Origin: Rhizobium sp. S152
GTDB lineage: Bacteria > Pseudomonadota > Alphaproteobacteria > Rhizobiales > Rhizobiaceae
Assembly (NCBI RefSeq): GCF_030380735.1
Contig: NZ_JAUDRZ010000026.1
Coordinates: 1-64,000 of the forward strand
Length of the DNA: 64,000 nt
Direction of reading: 5' to 3'
The notes beneath the pieces were generated by a model that saw only the letters and a program-made list of their open reading frames with translations, searched no databases and was not told the DNA's origin. The translations under genes were made by a program, and so were the position numbers. Positions within the stretch are counted from its first letter, which is position 1, and each line of letters begins with the position of its first letter. Of this stretch, positions 6,527-17,761 are shown piece after piece.

Positions 6527-9337
6527 TTATGCTTCCGGTTCCGTTGTCGCGTCGCCGTCGTCGGCGATGTTCTCCGCGCCGTTTTCGGTCGCTTCCTCGG
6601 CATCCTCTTCAGGCTCGCTGATGCGCTCGACCGACACGACTTTCTCGTCCTTGGAGGTCGAGAAGATGGTCACGCCCTTGGTCGCGCGGCTGGCGATGCG
6701 GATGCCGCCGACAGGCACGCGGATCAGCTGGCCGCCATCTGACACCAGCATGATCTGGTCGCCTACATCCACCGGGAAGGCAGCAACGAGTTCGCCGATC
6801 TCTCCGGTCTTTGACGTATCGGTAGCGCGAATGCCCTTGCCGCCGCGTCCGGAGATGCGGAAGTCGTAGGACGAGGAGCGCTTGCCGTAGCCCTTTTCCG
6901 AAACCGTCAGCACGAACTGTTCGCGTGCCTTCAGCTCTTCGTAGCGCTCGTCGCTGAGCTGACCTTCTTCGGTCACTTCCTCGCCGACGAGAGCGATCTC
7001 TTCAGCCTCTCCCGTCGTCAGGCGGCGTTCGGCCGCAGCACGCTTCAGATAGGCGGCGCGTTCCCACGGTTCGGCATCCACGTGGCCGACGATCGTCATC
7101 GAGATGATCCGGTCGCCATCGCCTAGGTTGATCCCGCGCACGCCGATCGAGTTGCGGCCCGCGAAGACGCGGACGTCGTCGACCGCGAAGCGGATGCACT
7201 GGCCGAGCGCCGTCGTCAGCAGCACGTCGTCGCCGGGGATGCCAAGATCGTGGTTCGGCGCCGTGCAGGTCTCGACGGAGAGGATTTCGTCCCCCTCTTC
7301 CTCGAGCTTCATGGCGATCTTGCCGTTGCGGTTGACCTGAACGAAGTCGCTGAGCTTGTTGCGACGAACCGTGCCGCGCGTCGTCGCGAACATGACGTCG
7401 AGGTTTTCCCAGGAATTCTCGTCCTCGGGCAGCGGCATGATCGTGGTGATGCGTTCGCCGGGTTCCAAAGGCAGCATGTTGATCATCGCCTTGCCGCGAG
7501 ACTGCGGCGTGCCAATCGGCAGGCGATAGACCTTCTCCTTGTAGACGATGCCACGCGAGGAGAAGAACAGAACCGGCGTATGCGTATTGAGAACGAATAG
7601 CTGGCTAACAAAGTCCTCGTCGCGCGTGGTCATGCCGGAGCGGCCCTTGCCGCCGCGACGCTGGGCCCGGTAGGTGTTCAGCGGCACGCGCTTGATGTAG
7701 CCGAGATGCGAGACGGTCACGACCATGTCCTCGCGGGCGATGAGATCTTCATCGTCCATCTCGAGACCGCCATCCATGATCTCGGTGCGGCGCGGCGTGC
7801 CGAACTCGTCGCGAACGGCGGCGAGCTCTTCCTTGACGATCGTCTGGATGCGAATGCGCGAAGACAGGATTTCGAGGTAATCCTTGATTTCCTCGCCGAT
7901 CTTGTTGAGTTCGTCGCCGATTTCATCGCGACCGAGAGCCGTCAAACGGGCGAGACGCAGCTCGAGGATGGCGCGCGCCTGCTCTTCCGAGAGGTTGTAC
8001 GTCATGTCCTCGTTGATGCGGTGACGCGGATCATCGATCAGCCGGATCAGGCTTTCGACGTCATGCGCCGGCCAGCGGCGCGTCATCAGTTCTTCGCGGG
8101 CCGATTGCGGGTCCGGCGCCTGCCGGATGACGCGGATCACTTCGTCGATGTTGGCGACGGCAATCGCCAGACCGACCAAGACGTGGGCGCGCTCACGCGC
8201 CTTGCGCAGCAAAAATTTGGTACGCCGGCTAACGACTTCCTCGCGGAACGAAACGAAGGCGCGCAGCATGTCGAGCAGCTGCAGCTGTTCCGGCTTGCCG
8301 CCGTTGAGCGCCACCATGTTGCAGCCGAACGAGGTCTGCAGCGGTGTATAGCGGTAGAGCTGGTTGAGGATGACGTCGGCATTGGCGTCGCGCTTGAGTT
8401 CAACGACCACGCGGTAGCCCTGGCGGTCGGATTCGTCGCGCAGGTCGGAGATGCCCTCGATGCGCTTGTCGCGCACCAGTTCGGCCATCTTCTCGATCAT
8501 CGTCGACTTGTTTACCTGGAACGGGATCTCGGTGATGATGATCTGCTCGCGGTCACCTCGCATCGGCTCGATGGTGGCAACACCGCGCATGATGACAGAG
8601 CCACGGCCCGTCTCGTAAGCTGAGCGGATGCCCGCCCTGCCGAGAATCTTGGCGCCTGTCGGGAAGTCGGGACCCGGGATGATCTGCATCATCTCAGGCA
8701 GCTCGATCGCCGGATTGTCGATCAGCGCGATACAGCCGTTGACGACTTCGATCAGGTTGTGCGGCGGAATGTTGGTCGCCATGCCGACGGCGATACCACC
8801 AGCGCCGTTGACCAGAAGGTTCGGGAACTTCGCGGGAACGACAACGGGCTCGGAGAGCGTGCCGTCGTAGTTGTCGCGGAAATCGACCGTTTCCTTGTCG
8901 AGGTCGTCGAGCAGCGAGTGCGCGGCTTTCTCGAGGCGGCATTCAGTGTAGCGTTCGGCCGCCGGCGGGTCGCCGTCGACGGAGCCAAAGTTGCCCTGCC
9001 CGTCGATCAGCGGCAGGCGCAGCGACCAGTCCTGCGCCATGCGCGCGAGCGCATCGTAGATCGCCGTGTTGCCGTGCGGATGGTATTTACCCATCACGTC
9101 CCCGGTGACGCGGGCACACTTGACGTATTTTTTGTTCCAGTCGATGCCGAGCTCGGACATGCCGTAAAGGATGCGCCGGTGCACGGGCTTGAGTCCGTCA
9201 CGCACATCGGGCAGCGCGCGGCTGACGATAACGCTCATCGCGTAATCGAGATACGACCGCTGCATTTCCTCCATGATGGAGATGGGCTCGATGCCTGGCG
9301 GGAGCTTCCCGCCGCCGGGGGGTGTTTGCTCAGTCAA
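6527..9337 (-). CDS. gyrA: DNA gyrase subunit A
   Basis: This encodes 936 residues of the gyrase breakage-reunion subunit. The catalytic tyrosine is Tyr130 (AAERYTE), the quinolone region reads HPHGNTAIYD (Thr91 aligns with E. coli Ser83, Asp95 with Asp87), and the GyrA box QRRGGKG is present ahead of six beta-pinwheel repeats. The C-terminus ends in a long acidic tail. The start is TTG at 9335-9337; an in-frame stop lies three codons upstream and the next Met would lose the conserved GIEPISI segment, so TTG is the best choice. Thr at the Ser83 position is seen in some wild-type bacteria and does not by itself show resistance. The gene is divergent from marC. Confidence 0.98.
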   Translation of the reverse strand: MTEQTPPGGGKLPPGIEPISIMEEMQRSYLDYAMSVIVSRALPDVRDGLKPVHRRILYGMSELGIDWNKKYVKCARVTGDVMGKYHPHGNTAIYDALARMAQDWSLRLPLIDGQGNFGSVDGDPPAAERYTECRLEKAAHSLLDDLDKETVDFRDNYDGTLSEPVVVPAKFPNLLVNGAGGIAVGMATNIPPHNLIEVVNGCIALIDNPAIELPEMMQIIPGPDFPTGAKILGRAGIRSAYETGRGSVIMRGVATIEPMRGDREQIIITEIPFQVNKSTMIEKMAELVRDKRIEGISDLRDESDRQGYRVVVELKRDANADVILNQLYRYTPLQTSFGCNMVALNGGKPEQLQLLDMLRAFVSFREEVVSRRTKFLLRKARERAHVLVGLAIAVANIDEVIRVIRQAPDPQSAREELMTRRWPAHDVESLIRLIDDPRHRINEDMTYNLSEEQARAILELRLARLTALGRDEIGDELNKIGEEIKDYLEILSSRIRIQTIVKEELAAVRDEFGTPRRTEIMDGGLEMDDEDLIAREDMVVTVSHLGYIKRVPLNTYRAQRRGGKGRSGMTTRDEDFVSQLFVLNTHTPVLFFSSRGIVYKEKVYRLPIGTPQSRGKAMINMLPLEPGERITTIMPLPEDENSWENLDVMFATTRGTVRRNKLSDFVQVNRNGKIAMKLEEEGDEILSVETCTAPNHDLGIPGDDVLLTTALGQCIRFAVDDVRVFAGRNSIGVRGINLGDGDRIISMTIVGHVDAEPWERAAYLKRAAAERRLTTGEAEEIALVGEEVTEEGQLSDERYEELKAREQFVLTVSEKGYGKRSSSYDFRISGRGGKGIRATDTSKTGEIGELVAAFPVDVGDQIMLVSDGGQLIRVPVGGIRIASRATKGVTIFSTSKDEKVVSVERISEPEEDAEEATENGAENIADDGDATTEPEA

Positions 9338-9560
9338 AACGGATCACGATCTCTTCTAGAATCACTTGAAGATTTATAACGGAAAGGCTGCTGGGACGCC
9401 AATTTCAGCGGGAGTTTTGAACAGGCTTTTACGGCTCAATCGCGGCAAGTCCGGCCTTTCGGCGGGCTATTCGCGCTATCCGAGCAGAGTTGTTTGCCAA
9501 ATCGATTTCCCCACCGCACAATCACTCGCAGTCAGGCCCGCTATATGGGCTTATGGAGAC

Positions 9561-10208
9561 ATGATGGCAAGCGCCGACCAACTGATCAACGCCTTCACCA
9601 CCCTGCTCGTAACCATCGACCCGCCGGGTCTCGCGCCGATCTTTCTCGGGCTGACGGTGGGCATGACCCGCGCGCAGCGAAAGCAGGTTGCGCTGCGGGG
9701 TACGATCATCGCCTTCATCATCCTCGCGGTCTTCGCGCTGTTCGGCGCTAGCGTGCTTGGCATTCTCGGCATATCGATCGGCGCATTCCGCATCGCCGGT
9801 GGTCTGCTGCTCTTCTGGATCGCCTTTGAAATGGTGTTCGAGAAGCGACAGGACCGCAAGGAGAAGACCGGCACGGCGGCGATCACCGTCGATCACATTC
9901 AGAACATCGCCGTCTTCCCGCTGGCGATCCCGCTGATTTCCGGTCCGGGCGCCATTTCGGCGACCATCCTGCTGGCGGGTTCTATGCAGGGGTCTTTCGA
10001 GCGGGCGCAGCTGATCATCGTCATCGCCGTCAGCCTGCTTTTGATGTTTCTGGCCCTGCTCATCGCCGACCGCCTGGATCGCTTCCTCGGCGTTACCGGC
10101 CGCGCCATCCTCACCCGCCTGCTCGGCGTCATCCTCGCGGCGCTGGCGACGCAGTTCGTGGTCGATGGCATCAAATCGACGATGAACCTCGCGCCCGCTG
10201 CGATCTGA
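9561..10208 (+). CDS. MarC family integral membrane protein
   Basis: This encodes 215 residues with about six membrane helices. The family hallmarks are ITTLLV-type first helix (FTTLLVTIDPPGLAPIFLGL), the central FPLAIPLISGPGAISATILL block and the C-terminal RLLGVILAALATQFVVDGI. MarC proteins resemble LysE-type exporters but their substrate is not established; the name reflects a gene next to mar in E. coli and not a proven role in resistance. I start at ATG 9561 (ATGATG, TATGGAGAC just upstream); 9564 is equally possible. A long upstream open extension is not family-like. It converges on ssb with a shared hairpin between. Confidence 0.92.
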   Translation: MMASADQLINAFTTLLVTIDPPGLAPIFLGLTVGMTRAQRKQVALRGTIIAFIILAVFALFGASVLGILGISIGAFRIAGGLLLFWIAFEMVFEKRQDRKEKTGTAAITVDHIQNIAVFPLAIPLISGPGAISATILLAGSMQGSFERAQLIIVIAVSLLLMFLALLIADRLDRFLGVTGRAILTRLLGVILAALATQFVVDGIKSTMNLAPAAI

Positions 10209-10220
10209 GGGCTCAAATGA

Positions 10221-10248
10221 AAACGGCGCACCGAAAGGAGCGCCGTTT
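10221..10248. terminator. Bidirectional terminator between marC and ssb
   Basis: AAACGGCGC (10221-10229) pairs with GCGCCGTTT (10240-10248). It sits between two convergent genes, with A-rich and T-rich flanks that suit both directions. Confidence 0.75.
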
Positions 10249-10271
10249 GAAATCTTGATCGAAGCGATCGA

Positions 10272-10823
10272 TCAGAACGGGATGTCGTCGTCCAGATCCC
10301 GCGAGAAGTTGCCGCCGCCCGAGGACTGGCCGCCGCTCGATCCGCCACGACCCGACGATTGCGAAGGCGAACCGTAATCGTCGCCATAACCGCCGCCGCC
10401 GCCGCCGAAATCGTTGTTGTTGCTGCGACCGCCGCCATAGCCGCCGCCCGCGCCGGCACCGCCGCCTTCGCCGCGCCCATCAAGCATCGTCAGCGTCGAG
10501 TTGAAGCCCTGCAGCACCACTTCCGTCGAATAGCGGTCCTGGCCCTGCTGGTCCTGCCACTTGCGGGTCTGCAGCGCGCCTTCGATATAGAGCTTGGCGC
10601 CCTTCTTGACGTACTGCTCGACGACCTTGCACAGGCCTTCGTTGAAGACGACGACGGTGTGCCACTCGGTCTTCTCGCGGCGCTCGCCGGAATTGCGATC
10701 GCGCCATGTCTCGGACGTCGCGATGCGGAGGTTGGCGATGGGCCGGCCGTCCTGCGTCCGACGGATTTCCGGGTCTGCACCCACGTTTCCGATCAGAATT
10801 ACCTTGTTTACGCTGCCAGCCAT
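10272..10823 (-). CDS. ssb: Single-stranded DNA-binding protein
   Basis: This encodes 183 residues. The OB-fold occupies about 1-115 (MAGSVNKVILIGNVGADPE at the start, ETWRDRNSGERREKTEWH in the middle), followed by a very glycine-rich linker (about 125-165) and the acidic tail ending DDDIPF, which recruits partner proteins such as RecG and exonucleases. It coats single-stranded DNA in replication, repair and recombination. The start is ATG 10821-10823; an upstream 34-codon extension is rejected. It is divergent from uvrA, and a perfect rhizobial SOS box lies 113 bases upstream of its start, so DNA damage probably induces it. Confidence 0.97.
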   Translation of the reverse strand: MAGSVNKVILIGNVGADPEIRRTQDGRPIANLRIATSETWRDRNSGERREKTEWHTVVVFNEGLCKVVEQYVKKGAKLYIEGALQTRKWQDQQGQDRYSTEVVLQGFNSTLTMLDGRGEGGGAGAGGGYGGGRSNNNDFGGGGGGYGDDYGSPSQSSGRGGSSGGQSSGGGNFSRDLDDDIPF

Positions 10824-10935
10824 ACTTTTCACCCTACCTGCCGCCCTGCCCGGCGGCGCTTGAAACAATCGGTGCACCTTAAACCATAGAGGCGGCGCGA
10901 TGGACGTCCATAGCGGTTCATCCACAAGGAATTTT

Positions 10936-10950
10936 GTTCTTTATTTGTTC
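10936..10950. promoter_or_regulatory. LexA SOS box (GTTC-N7-GTTC) between ssb and uvrA
   Basis: GTTC at 10936-10939 and 10947-10950 are separated by exactly seven bases, the direct-repeat LexA site of alphaproteobacteria. It lies between divergent ssb and uvrA and can serve both. Confidence 0.85.
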
Positions 10951-11072
10951 TATTTTATCCCTATGATCCTGTCAACCGAATCGAAAACCTTGCACCATCC
11001 AGACATTCAGCCTCGACTCGCCCGCCGGCATCACTAAATAAGGGGCTTGTTCCAGCACAGAAGCAGAAGACG

Positions 11073-13994
<2,922 letters not shown>

Positions 13995-14001
13995 AACGCC
14001 C

Positions 14002-14388
14002 CTACCAGATGATGTCGATCCCGAATTCCTGGAAGGCGGGATCGATCGATATGAGCGAGAGGTTTTCGAGCTTGCACTGAGCGGCAAGCATGCGATCAAA
14101 AGGGTCTTTGTGAACACCGGCCATCTGACCAGCAAGAAAAGTATGAGCCATGGAAAGAGACAATTTGGCAAACCCGCCGTCGGCAAGAATGGAATCGAAG
14201 TTCTCGACGACGGGTCGACCAAAATCGAGCTTGCCGATCCGCACTTTGTTGGTGATCTCAAATCCGGTGGCGGAGCTGATGTAGCGTGTGGCGCTCGAGT
14301 CTTCTATTGCTGCTTTCGCGTTCGCACTGAGCTTCGGATCGGCTGTGAGCCACCATAAGAATGCGTGCGTATCCAGCAAAATATTCAT
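14002..14388 (-). CDS. PIN-domain toxin (VapC-like ribonuclease)
   Basis: This encodes 128 residues of a PIN-domain protein. Acidic residues expected to bind metal are visible: Asp6 in LLDTHAFLWW, a Glu in ATGFEITNK near residue 44, and Asp95 in KDPFDRMLAAQ, followed by a late Asp in LISIDPAF. PIN toxins are RNases, often cleaving tRNA or rRNA, held inactive by a cognate antitoxin. Its ATG overlaps the upstream antitoxin by four bases (14385-14388), the standard arrangement of a type II pair. The RNA target cannot be deduced. Confidence 0.9.
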   Translation of the reverse strand: MNILLDTHAFLWWLTADPKLSANAKAAIEDSSATRYISSATGFEITNKVRIGKLDFGRPVVENFDSILADGGFAKLSLSMAHTFLAGQMAGVHKDPFDRMLAAQCKLENLSLISIDPAFQEFGIDIIW

Positions 14389-14657
14389 TCGCCGTTATCG
14401 CCGGGAAATGAATATTTTCCTTCCCACGCAGCCAGTTCATCTTCTGACATTGGCTCAAGGAAGATATCGCTCGGAATTTTGTCGCGCAGGTGAGCGAAGC
14501 GACCATAGCCGCGAACTTGTGGCTTATCGGTCTCGACAGGCACCAGTTTCACCAGCGGCTTGTCATCGCGTGCCAGAATAATCTCCTCACCGGCTTCGAC
14601 ACGGCTGAGGAGTTCGGAGAGTTCGGTGTTGGCCTTGGGCACAGTTACGACTGTCAT
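14385..14657 (-). CDS. Phd/YefM-type antitoxin
   Basis: This encodes 90 residues. The N-terminal half matches the Phd/YefM DNA-binding fold (NTELSELLSRVEAGEEIILARDDKPLVKLVP), which normally binds the operon promoter. The C-terminal half (FLEPMSEDELAAWEG) is acidic and should wrap the toxin. It is the first gene of the pair and probably autoregulates. The gene is divergent from the DUF72 gene with about 70 bases between start codons. Confidence 0.9.
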   Translation of the reverse strand: MTVVTVPKANTELSELLSRVEAGEEIILARDDKPLVKLVPVETDKPQVRGYGRFAHLRDKIPSDIFLEPMSEDELAAWEGKYSFPGDNGE

Positions 14658-14717
14658 CGGAATGCCTTTCGATGATCGATAAAGAGATAATAGACAACGA
14701 CTTCGCGAACTTCAACG

Positions 14718-14723
14718 AGGAGG
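14718..14723 (+). promoter_or_regulatory. Ribosome-binding site that fixes the DUF72 start
   Basis: A perfect AGGAGG lies five bases before the ATG at 14729, favouring this start over an in-frame ATG at 14672. Confidence 0.8.
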
Positions 14724-14728
14724 AATTG

Positions 14729-15535
14729 ATGACAAAACCCGGCACCATTCGCGTCGGCATCGGCGGCTGGACCTTCGAGCCCTGGCGCAACCATTTCTTC
14801 CCTGATGACCTGAAGCAGAAGGACGAGTTGAACTATGCCAGCCGTCAGTTGAAGGTCATCGAGGTGAACGGGACTTATTACAGCTCGCAGAAGCCTGAGA
14901 CTTTCGCCAAGTGGGCCGCAGATGTCCCTGAAGGGTTCATCTTCTCGCTGAAGGCCAGCCGCTTCAGCACCAACCGCAAGCTTCTGGCGGAAGCGGGTGA
15001 ATCGATAGGACGGTTTCTGGGCCAGGGTATCGTCGAACTCGGCCCGCATCTCGGTCCCATTCTCTGGCAGTTCGCGCCGACCAAGAAGTTCGAGCCGGAG
15101 GATTTCGAGGGATTTCTCAAGCTGCTACCGGAAAAGCAGGATGGCCTGCCGTTGAAGCATGTCGTCGAAGTCCGTCACGACAGCTTCAAGGTGCCGGAAT
15201 TCGTGGCGCTCCTGGGGAAATACGGCGTTGCCCCTGTCGTCGCCGAGCATTTCGACTACCCGATGATATCGGACGTGACCGCCGATTTCGTCTACACACG
15301 CCTGCAGAAGGGCTCGGACGAGATCAAGACCTGCTATCCGCCGAAGGAGCTGAAGGCTTGGGCCAAGCGCCTTGAGACCTGGGCAGAGGGCAAGGTGCCG
15401 GATGATCTGCCGCTGGTTGACGGCGAGCGCAAGGTCAAGGTCGAACCGCGCGACGTCTTCGCCTTCATGATCCACGAGGGCAAGGTCAATGCTCCCTTCG
15501 GCGCCATCGCGCTTCAGGACGAGGTCGATAAATAA
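14729..15535 (+). CDS. DUF72 family protein
   Basis: This encodes 268 residues of the DUF72 (YecE-like) family, a TIM-barrel-like fold of unknown function. Characteristic blocks are IRVGIGGWTFEPWR at the N-terminus, LNYASRQLKVIEVNGTYYS, FIFSLKASRFSTN, GPILWQFAPTKKF and VVEVRHDSF. The AGGAGG site at 14718-14723 fixes the start at 14729. It lies between the divergent toxin-antitoxin pair and a convergent NAD(P)HX repair gene, whose stop is 17 bases away; no functional link is evident. Confidence 0.9.
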   Translation: MTKPGTIRVGIGGWTFEPWRNHFFPDDLKQKDELNYASRQLKVIEVNGTYYSSQKPETFAKWAADVPEGFIFSLKASRFSTNRKLLAEAGESIGRFLGQGIVELGPHLGPILWQFAPTKKFEPEDFEGFLKLLPEKQDGLPLKHVVEVRHDSFKVPEFVALLGKYGVAPVVAEHFDYPMISDVTADFVYTRLQKGSDEIKTCYPPKELKAWAKRLETWAEGKVPDDLPLVDGERKVKVEPRDVFAFMIHEGKVNAPFGAIALQDEVDK

Positions 15536-15551
15536 TCAAAGCGCCAAACAA

Positions 15552-17027
15552 TCAGAAGGGCAGCACGTGGACGGCCAGATCCTCGGCCGTCAGCCCCTTG
15601 CCGGCGCGGTTGCCCGCTTCGCCGTGCATGTAGACACCGGCGGCGGCGGCCTCGAAGGTCGGCACGCCCTGCGCCATGAGCGCGCCGATGATGCCGGCCA
15701 GCACGTCGCCTGATCCTGCCGTCGCCAGCCAGATCGGCGCATTGCCGTTGATGAGGGCTCTGCCATCGGGCGAGGCGATGACTGTATCCGCTCCCTTGTA
15801 GACGATGGCGGCGTGAGCTCGCGCGGCTGCTGCCCGTGCCTTGTCCGCCTTGCCCAGTGTCCTGTCTGCAGCGATATCGGGAAACAGCCGGGCGAACTCG
15901 CCGTCATGTGGCGTCAGCACAAGTCTTGTATCACCATCCGCGAAAAGATCGAACAGCTCGGCCGGATCGCCTCGGAAAGACGAGATGCCGTCCGCGTCGA
16001 GCACCAGATTTCGTTCCCGCAACAGTTTCACGAAAGCGCGCGCCTTCTCGCCGATGCCGAAACCCGGACCGAGCACGAAGCTCCGCAGTCGCGTATCCTC
16101 AAGCCATCCGCGCAGCGCGGTCTCATCGTCGATCTCGTGCAGCATGATCGCCGTCAGATGCGCGGCGTTGGCGTCCATAGCCTGCGAAGGCGAGGCGATC
16201 GTGACGAGGCCCGCGCCGGCCCTCAGGCCCGCCTCGGCAGACATCCTCGCCGCCCCGGTCTTGGTCGCCTCGCCGGAGAAGACAACGAGATGGCCGCGTA
16301 TGTATTTGTGCGTTTCGAGGGCCGCCGACGGGAGCAGATGGCGCCACTGCTCCGGCCCGTTTTCGGCGACGGTACCGTCGGTGGCGGCGCGCACGATGCG
16401 AGAAGGAATGCCGATGTCGAACACCTCGAGCGAGCCGCAGAGCTCGCGGCCCGGCATCAGCAGATGCCCCGGCTTGCGCGTCATGAAGGTTATGGTGCGA
16501 GCCGCCGAAAACGCCGCTCCCAGCACCTCCCCCGTCCGTCCGTCGACGCCGGAGGGAAGGTCGACTGCGATGACGGGTATCCGAGCATCCTTCACACGGT
16601 CGATGACAGCGTGAACTTCTTCCGAAACCTCGCGCGTCAGACCCGCGCCGAACAACGCGTCGATGACGATATCCCCGTCATCGGGCGTGTAGCTTTCAAG
16701 CGTGACCGAACGCAGCTGAAGCTGCTCGCGGGCGCGTGCCGCGTCGCCCTTAAGTGTCGTAGGGTCGCCGAGATGAAACACGGCGACACTGGCGCCGCTC
16801 TCGTGCAAATGGCGGGCGGCTACATAGCCGTCGCCGCCATTGTTGCCCGGGCCGCAGAGAACGACGATCCGCGTCGCGTCGGGATAACGTGCGAGAGCCA
16901 TAGCGGCCACGGCGGCCCCTGCCCGTTCCATGAGGCTGAAGCTGTCGATACCGGAAGCCGCTGCCGCCGCGTCGACGGCGTTCATTTCGGCGGGAGTGAG
17001 AAGCAGCGATGCAAGGTCTTTGATCAT
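15552..17027 (-). CDS. nnr: Bifunctional NAD(P)HX epimerase/dehydratase
   Basis: This encodes 491 residues of a two-domain repair enzyme for hydrated NADH and NADPH. The N-terminal YjeF domain (about 1-210) is the epimerase, with GPGNNGGDG at 59-67 and VDLPSGVDGRTGE. The C-terminal ribokinase-like domain (about 230-488) is the ADP- or ATP-dependent dehydratase, with the GPGFGIG block, LTPHDGEFARLFPD and the terminal signature TAGSGDVLAGIIGALMAQG. I start at ATG 17027 (MIKDLASLLLTPAEM), rejecting a 16-codon extension. It is divergent from glnB. Confidence 0.95.
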   Translation of the reverse strand: MIKDLASLLLTPAEMNAVDAAAAASGIDSFSLMERAGAAVAAMALARYPDATRIVVLCGPGNNGGDGYVAARHLHESGASVAVFHLGDPTTLKGDAARAREQLQLRSVTLESYTPDDGDIVIDALFGAGLTREVSEEVHAVIDRVKDARIPVIAVDLPSGVDGRTGEVLGAAFSAARTITFMTRKPGHLLMPGRELCGSLEVFDIGIPSRIVRAATDGTVAENGPEQWRHLLPSAALETHKYIRGHLVVFSGEATKTGAARMSAEAGLRAGAGLVTIASPSQAMDANAAHLTAIMLHEIDDETALRGWLEDTRLRSFVLGPGFGIGEKARAFVKLLRERNLVLDADGISSFRGDPAELFDLFADGDTRLVLTPHDGEFARLFPDIAADRTLGKADKARAAAARAHAAIVYKGADTVIASPDGRALINGNAPIWLATAGSGDVLAGIIGALMAQGVPTFEAAAAGVYMHGEAGNRAGKGLTAEDLAVHVLPF

Positions 17028-17179
17028 TCGCCCATTCAAACAGAAAGCGCCCAAATAACAATCAGCGAAATACAATTTGCACGGACGTTAAAATGGGCAA
17101 ATGCACAAAATGTGACCACTTATCCCGCGTCCGGTTTATCGATAAGGCATTGTGAATATTTTGATTTTCTGACCCGTTT

Positions 17180-17193
17180 TGCACCGTTGTGCA
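17180..17193. promoter_or_regulatory. Palindrome TGCAC-N4-GTGCA upstream of glnB
   Basis: TGCAC (17180-17184) and GTGCA (17189-17193) form a perfect inverted repeat about 100 bases upstream of the sigma-54 promoter, where enhancer proteins usually bind. The half-sites resemble NtrC sites, but the gap is three bases shorter than the enteric NtrC consensus, so the assignment is tentative. Confidence 0.4.
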
Positions 17194-17292
17194 TGATTTC
17201 GATCCCGTTTCTCTCCGAATTGGCTGCTCAACCGCTGTTTCTCTCAGCTTTTTGGGTCCTGTGACCAATTTTTCAAAAAATCCGCTTTCCAA

Positions 17293-17309
17293 TTGGCATG
17301 ATAACTGCA
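17293..17309 (+). promoter_or_regulatory. Sigma-54 (RpoN) promoter of glnB-glnA
   Basis: TTGGCATGATAACTGCA has the -24 GG at 17295-17296 and the -12 GC at 17307-17308 with exactly ten bases between, as required for RpoN. glnBA operons of rhizobia are known to be RpoN/NtrC controlled. Confidence 0.85.
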
Positions 17310-17367
17310 TCATGCCGGGAGCGGGCCTGAGCCTGCTTTAACGGGAGAAGCGGAGAGTCATTTTCTC

Positions 17368-17706
17368 ATGAAAAAGATCGAAGCGATCATTAAGCCATTC
17401 AAGCTCGACGAAGTGAAGGAAGCCCTTCAGGAAGTTGGTCTTCAGGGTATCACTGTCACGGAAGCAAAAGGCTTCGGTCGCCAGAAGGGGCACACGGAAC
17501 TCTACCGTGGTGCCGAATATGTCGTGGATTTCCTGCCTAAGGTAAAGGTGGAAGTCGTGCTTGCCGACGAGAACGCAGAAGCGGTCATCGACGCCATTCG
17601 CAAGGCGGCGCAGACGGGCCGCATCGGCGACGGCAAGATTTTCGTATCCAATGTGGAGGAGGTTATTCGAATCCGTACTGGCGAAACCGGTATCGACGCT
17701 ATTTAG
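17368..17706 (+). CDS. glnB: Nitrogen regulatory protein P-II
   Basis: This encodes 112 residues, the standard PII length. Tyr51 in the T-loop (LYRGAEYVVDF) is the site uridylylated by GlnD, and the B-loop TGRIGDGKIFV and C-loop RTGETG are intact. PII trimers sense 2-oxoglutarate, ATP/ADP and glutamine status and pass it to NtrB and to the glutamine synthetase adenylyltransferase. A GGAGAG ribosome-binding site is at 17352-17357. glnA follows after 55 bases, and both are read from the sigma-54 promoter at 17293. Confidence 0.98.
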   Translation: MKKIEAIIKPFKLDEVKEALQEVGLQGITVTEAKGFGRQKGHTELYRGAEYVVDFLPKVKVEVVLADENAEAVIDAIRKAAQTGRIGDGKIFVSNVEEVIRIRTGETGIDAI

Positions 17707-17761
17707 TGTTTGGCGCCTGCGGGCGGAACATGATCGTCATCTCGAATAAAGGAACTATTTA

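Larger units (their letters stand above)
17028..17367. other. 340-base divergent intergenic region, nnr/glnB
   Basis: No gene is visible. The region contains a sigma-54 promoter for glnB near its right end, a perfect palindrome (TTGCAC-CGTT-GTGCA-type) at 17180-17193, and two further TGCAC half-sites (at about 17078-17083 and 17102-17106) that could be regulator sites. Confidence 0.7.
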
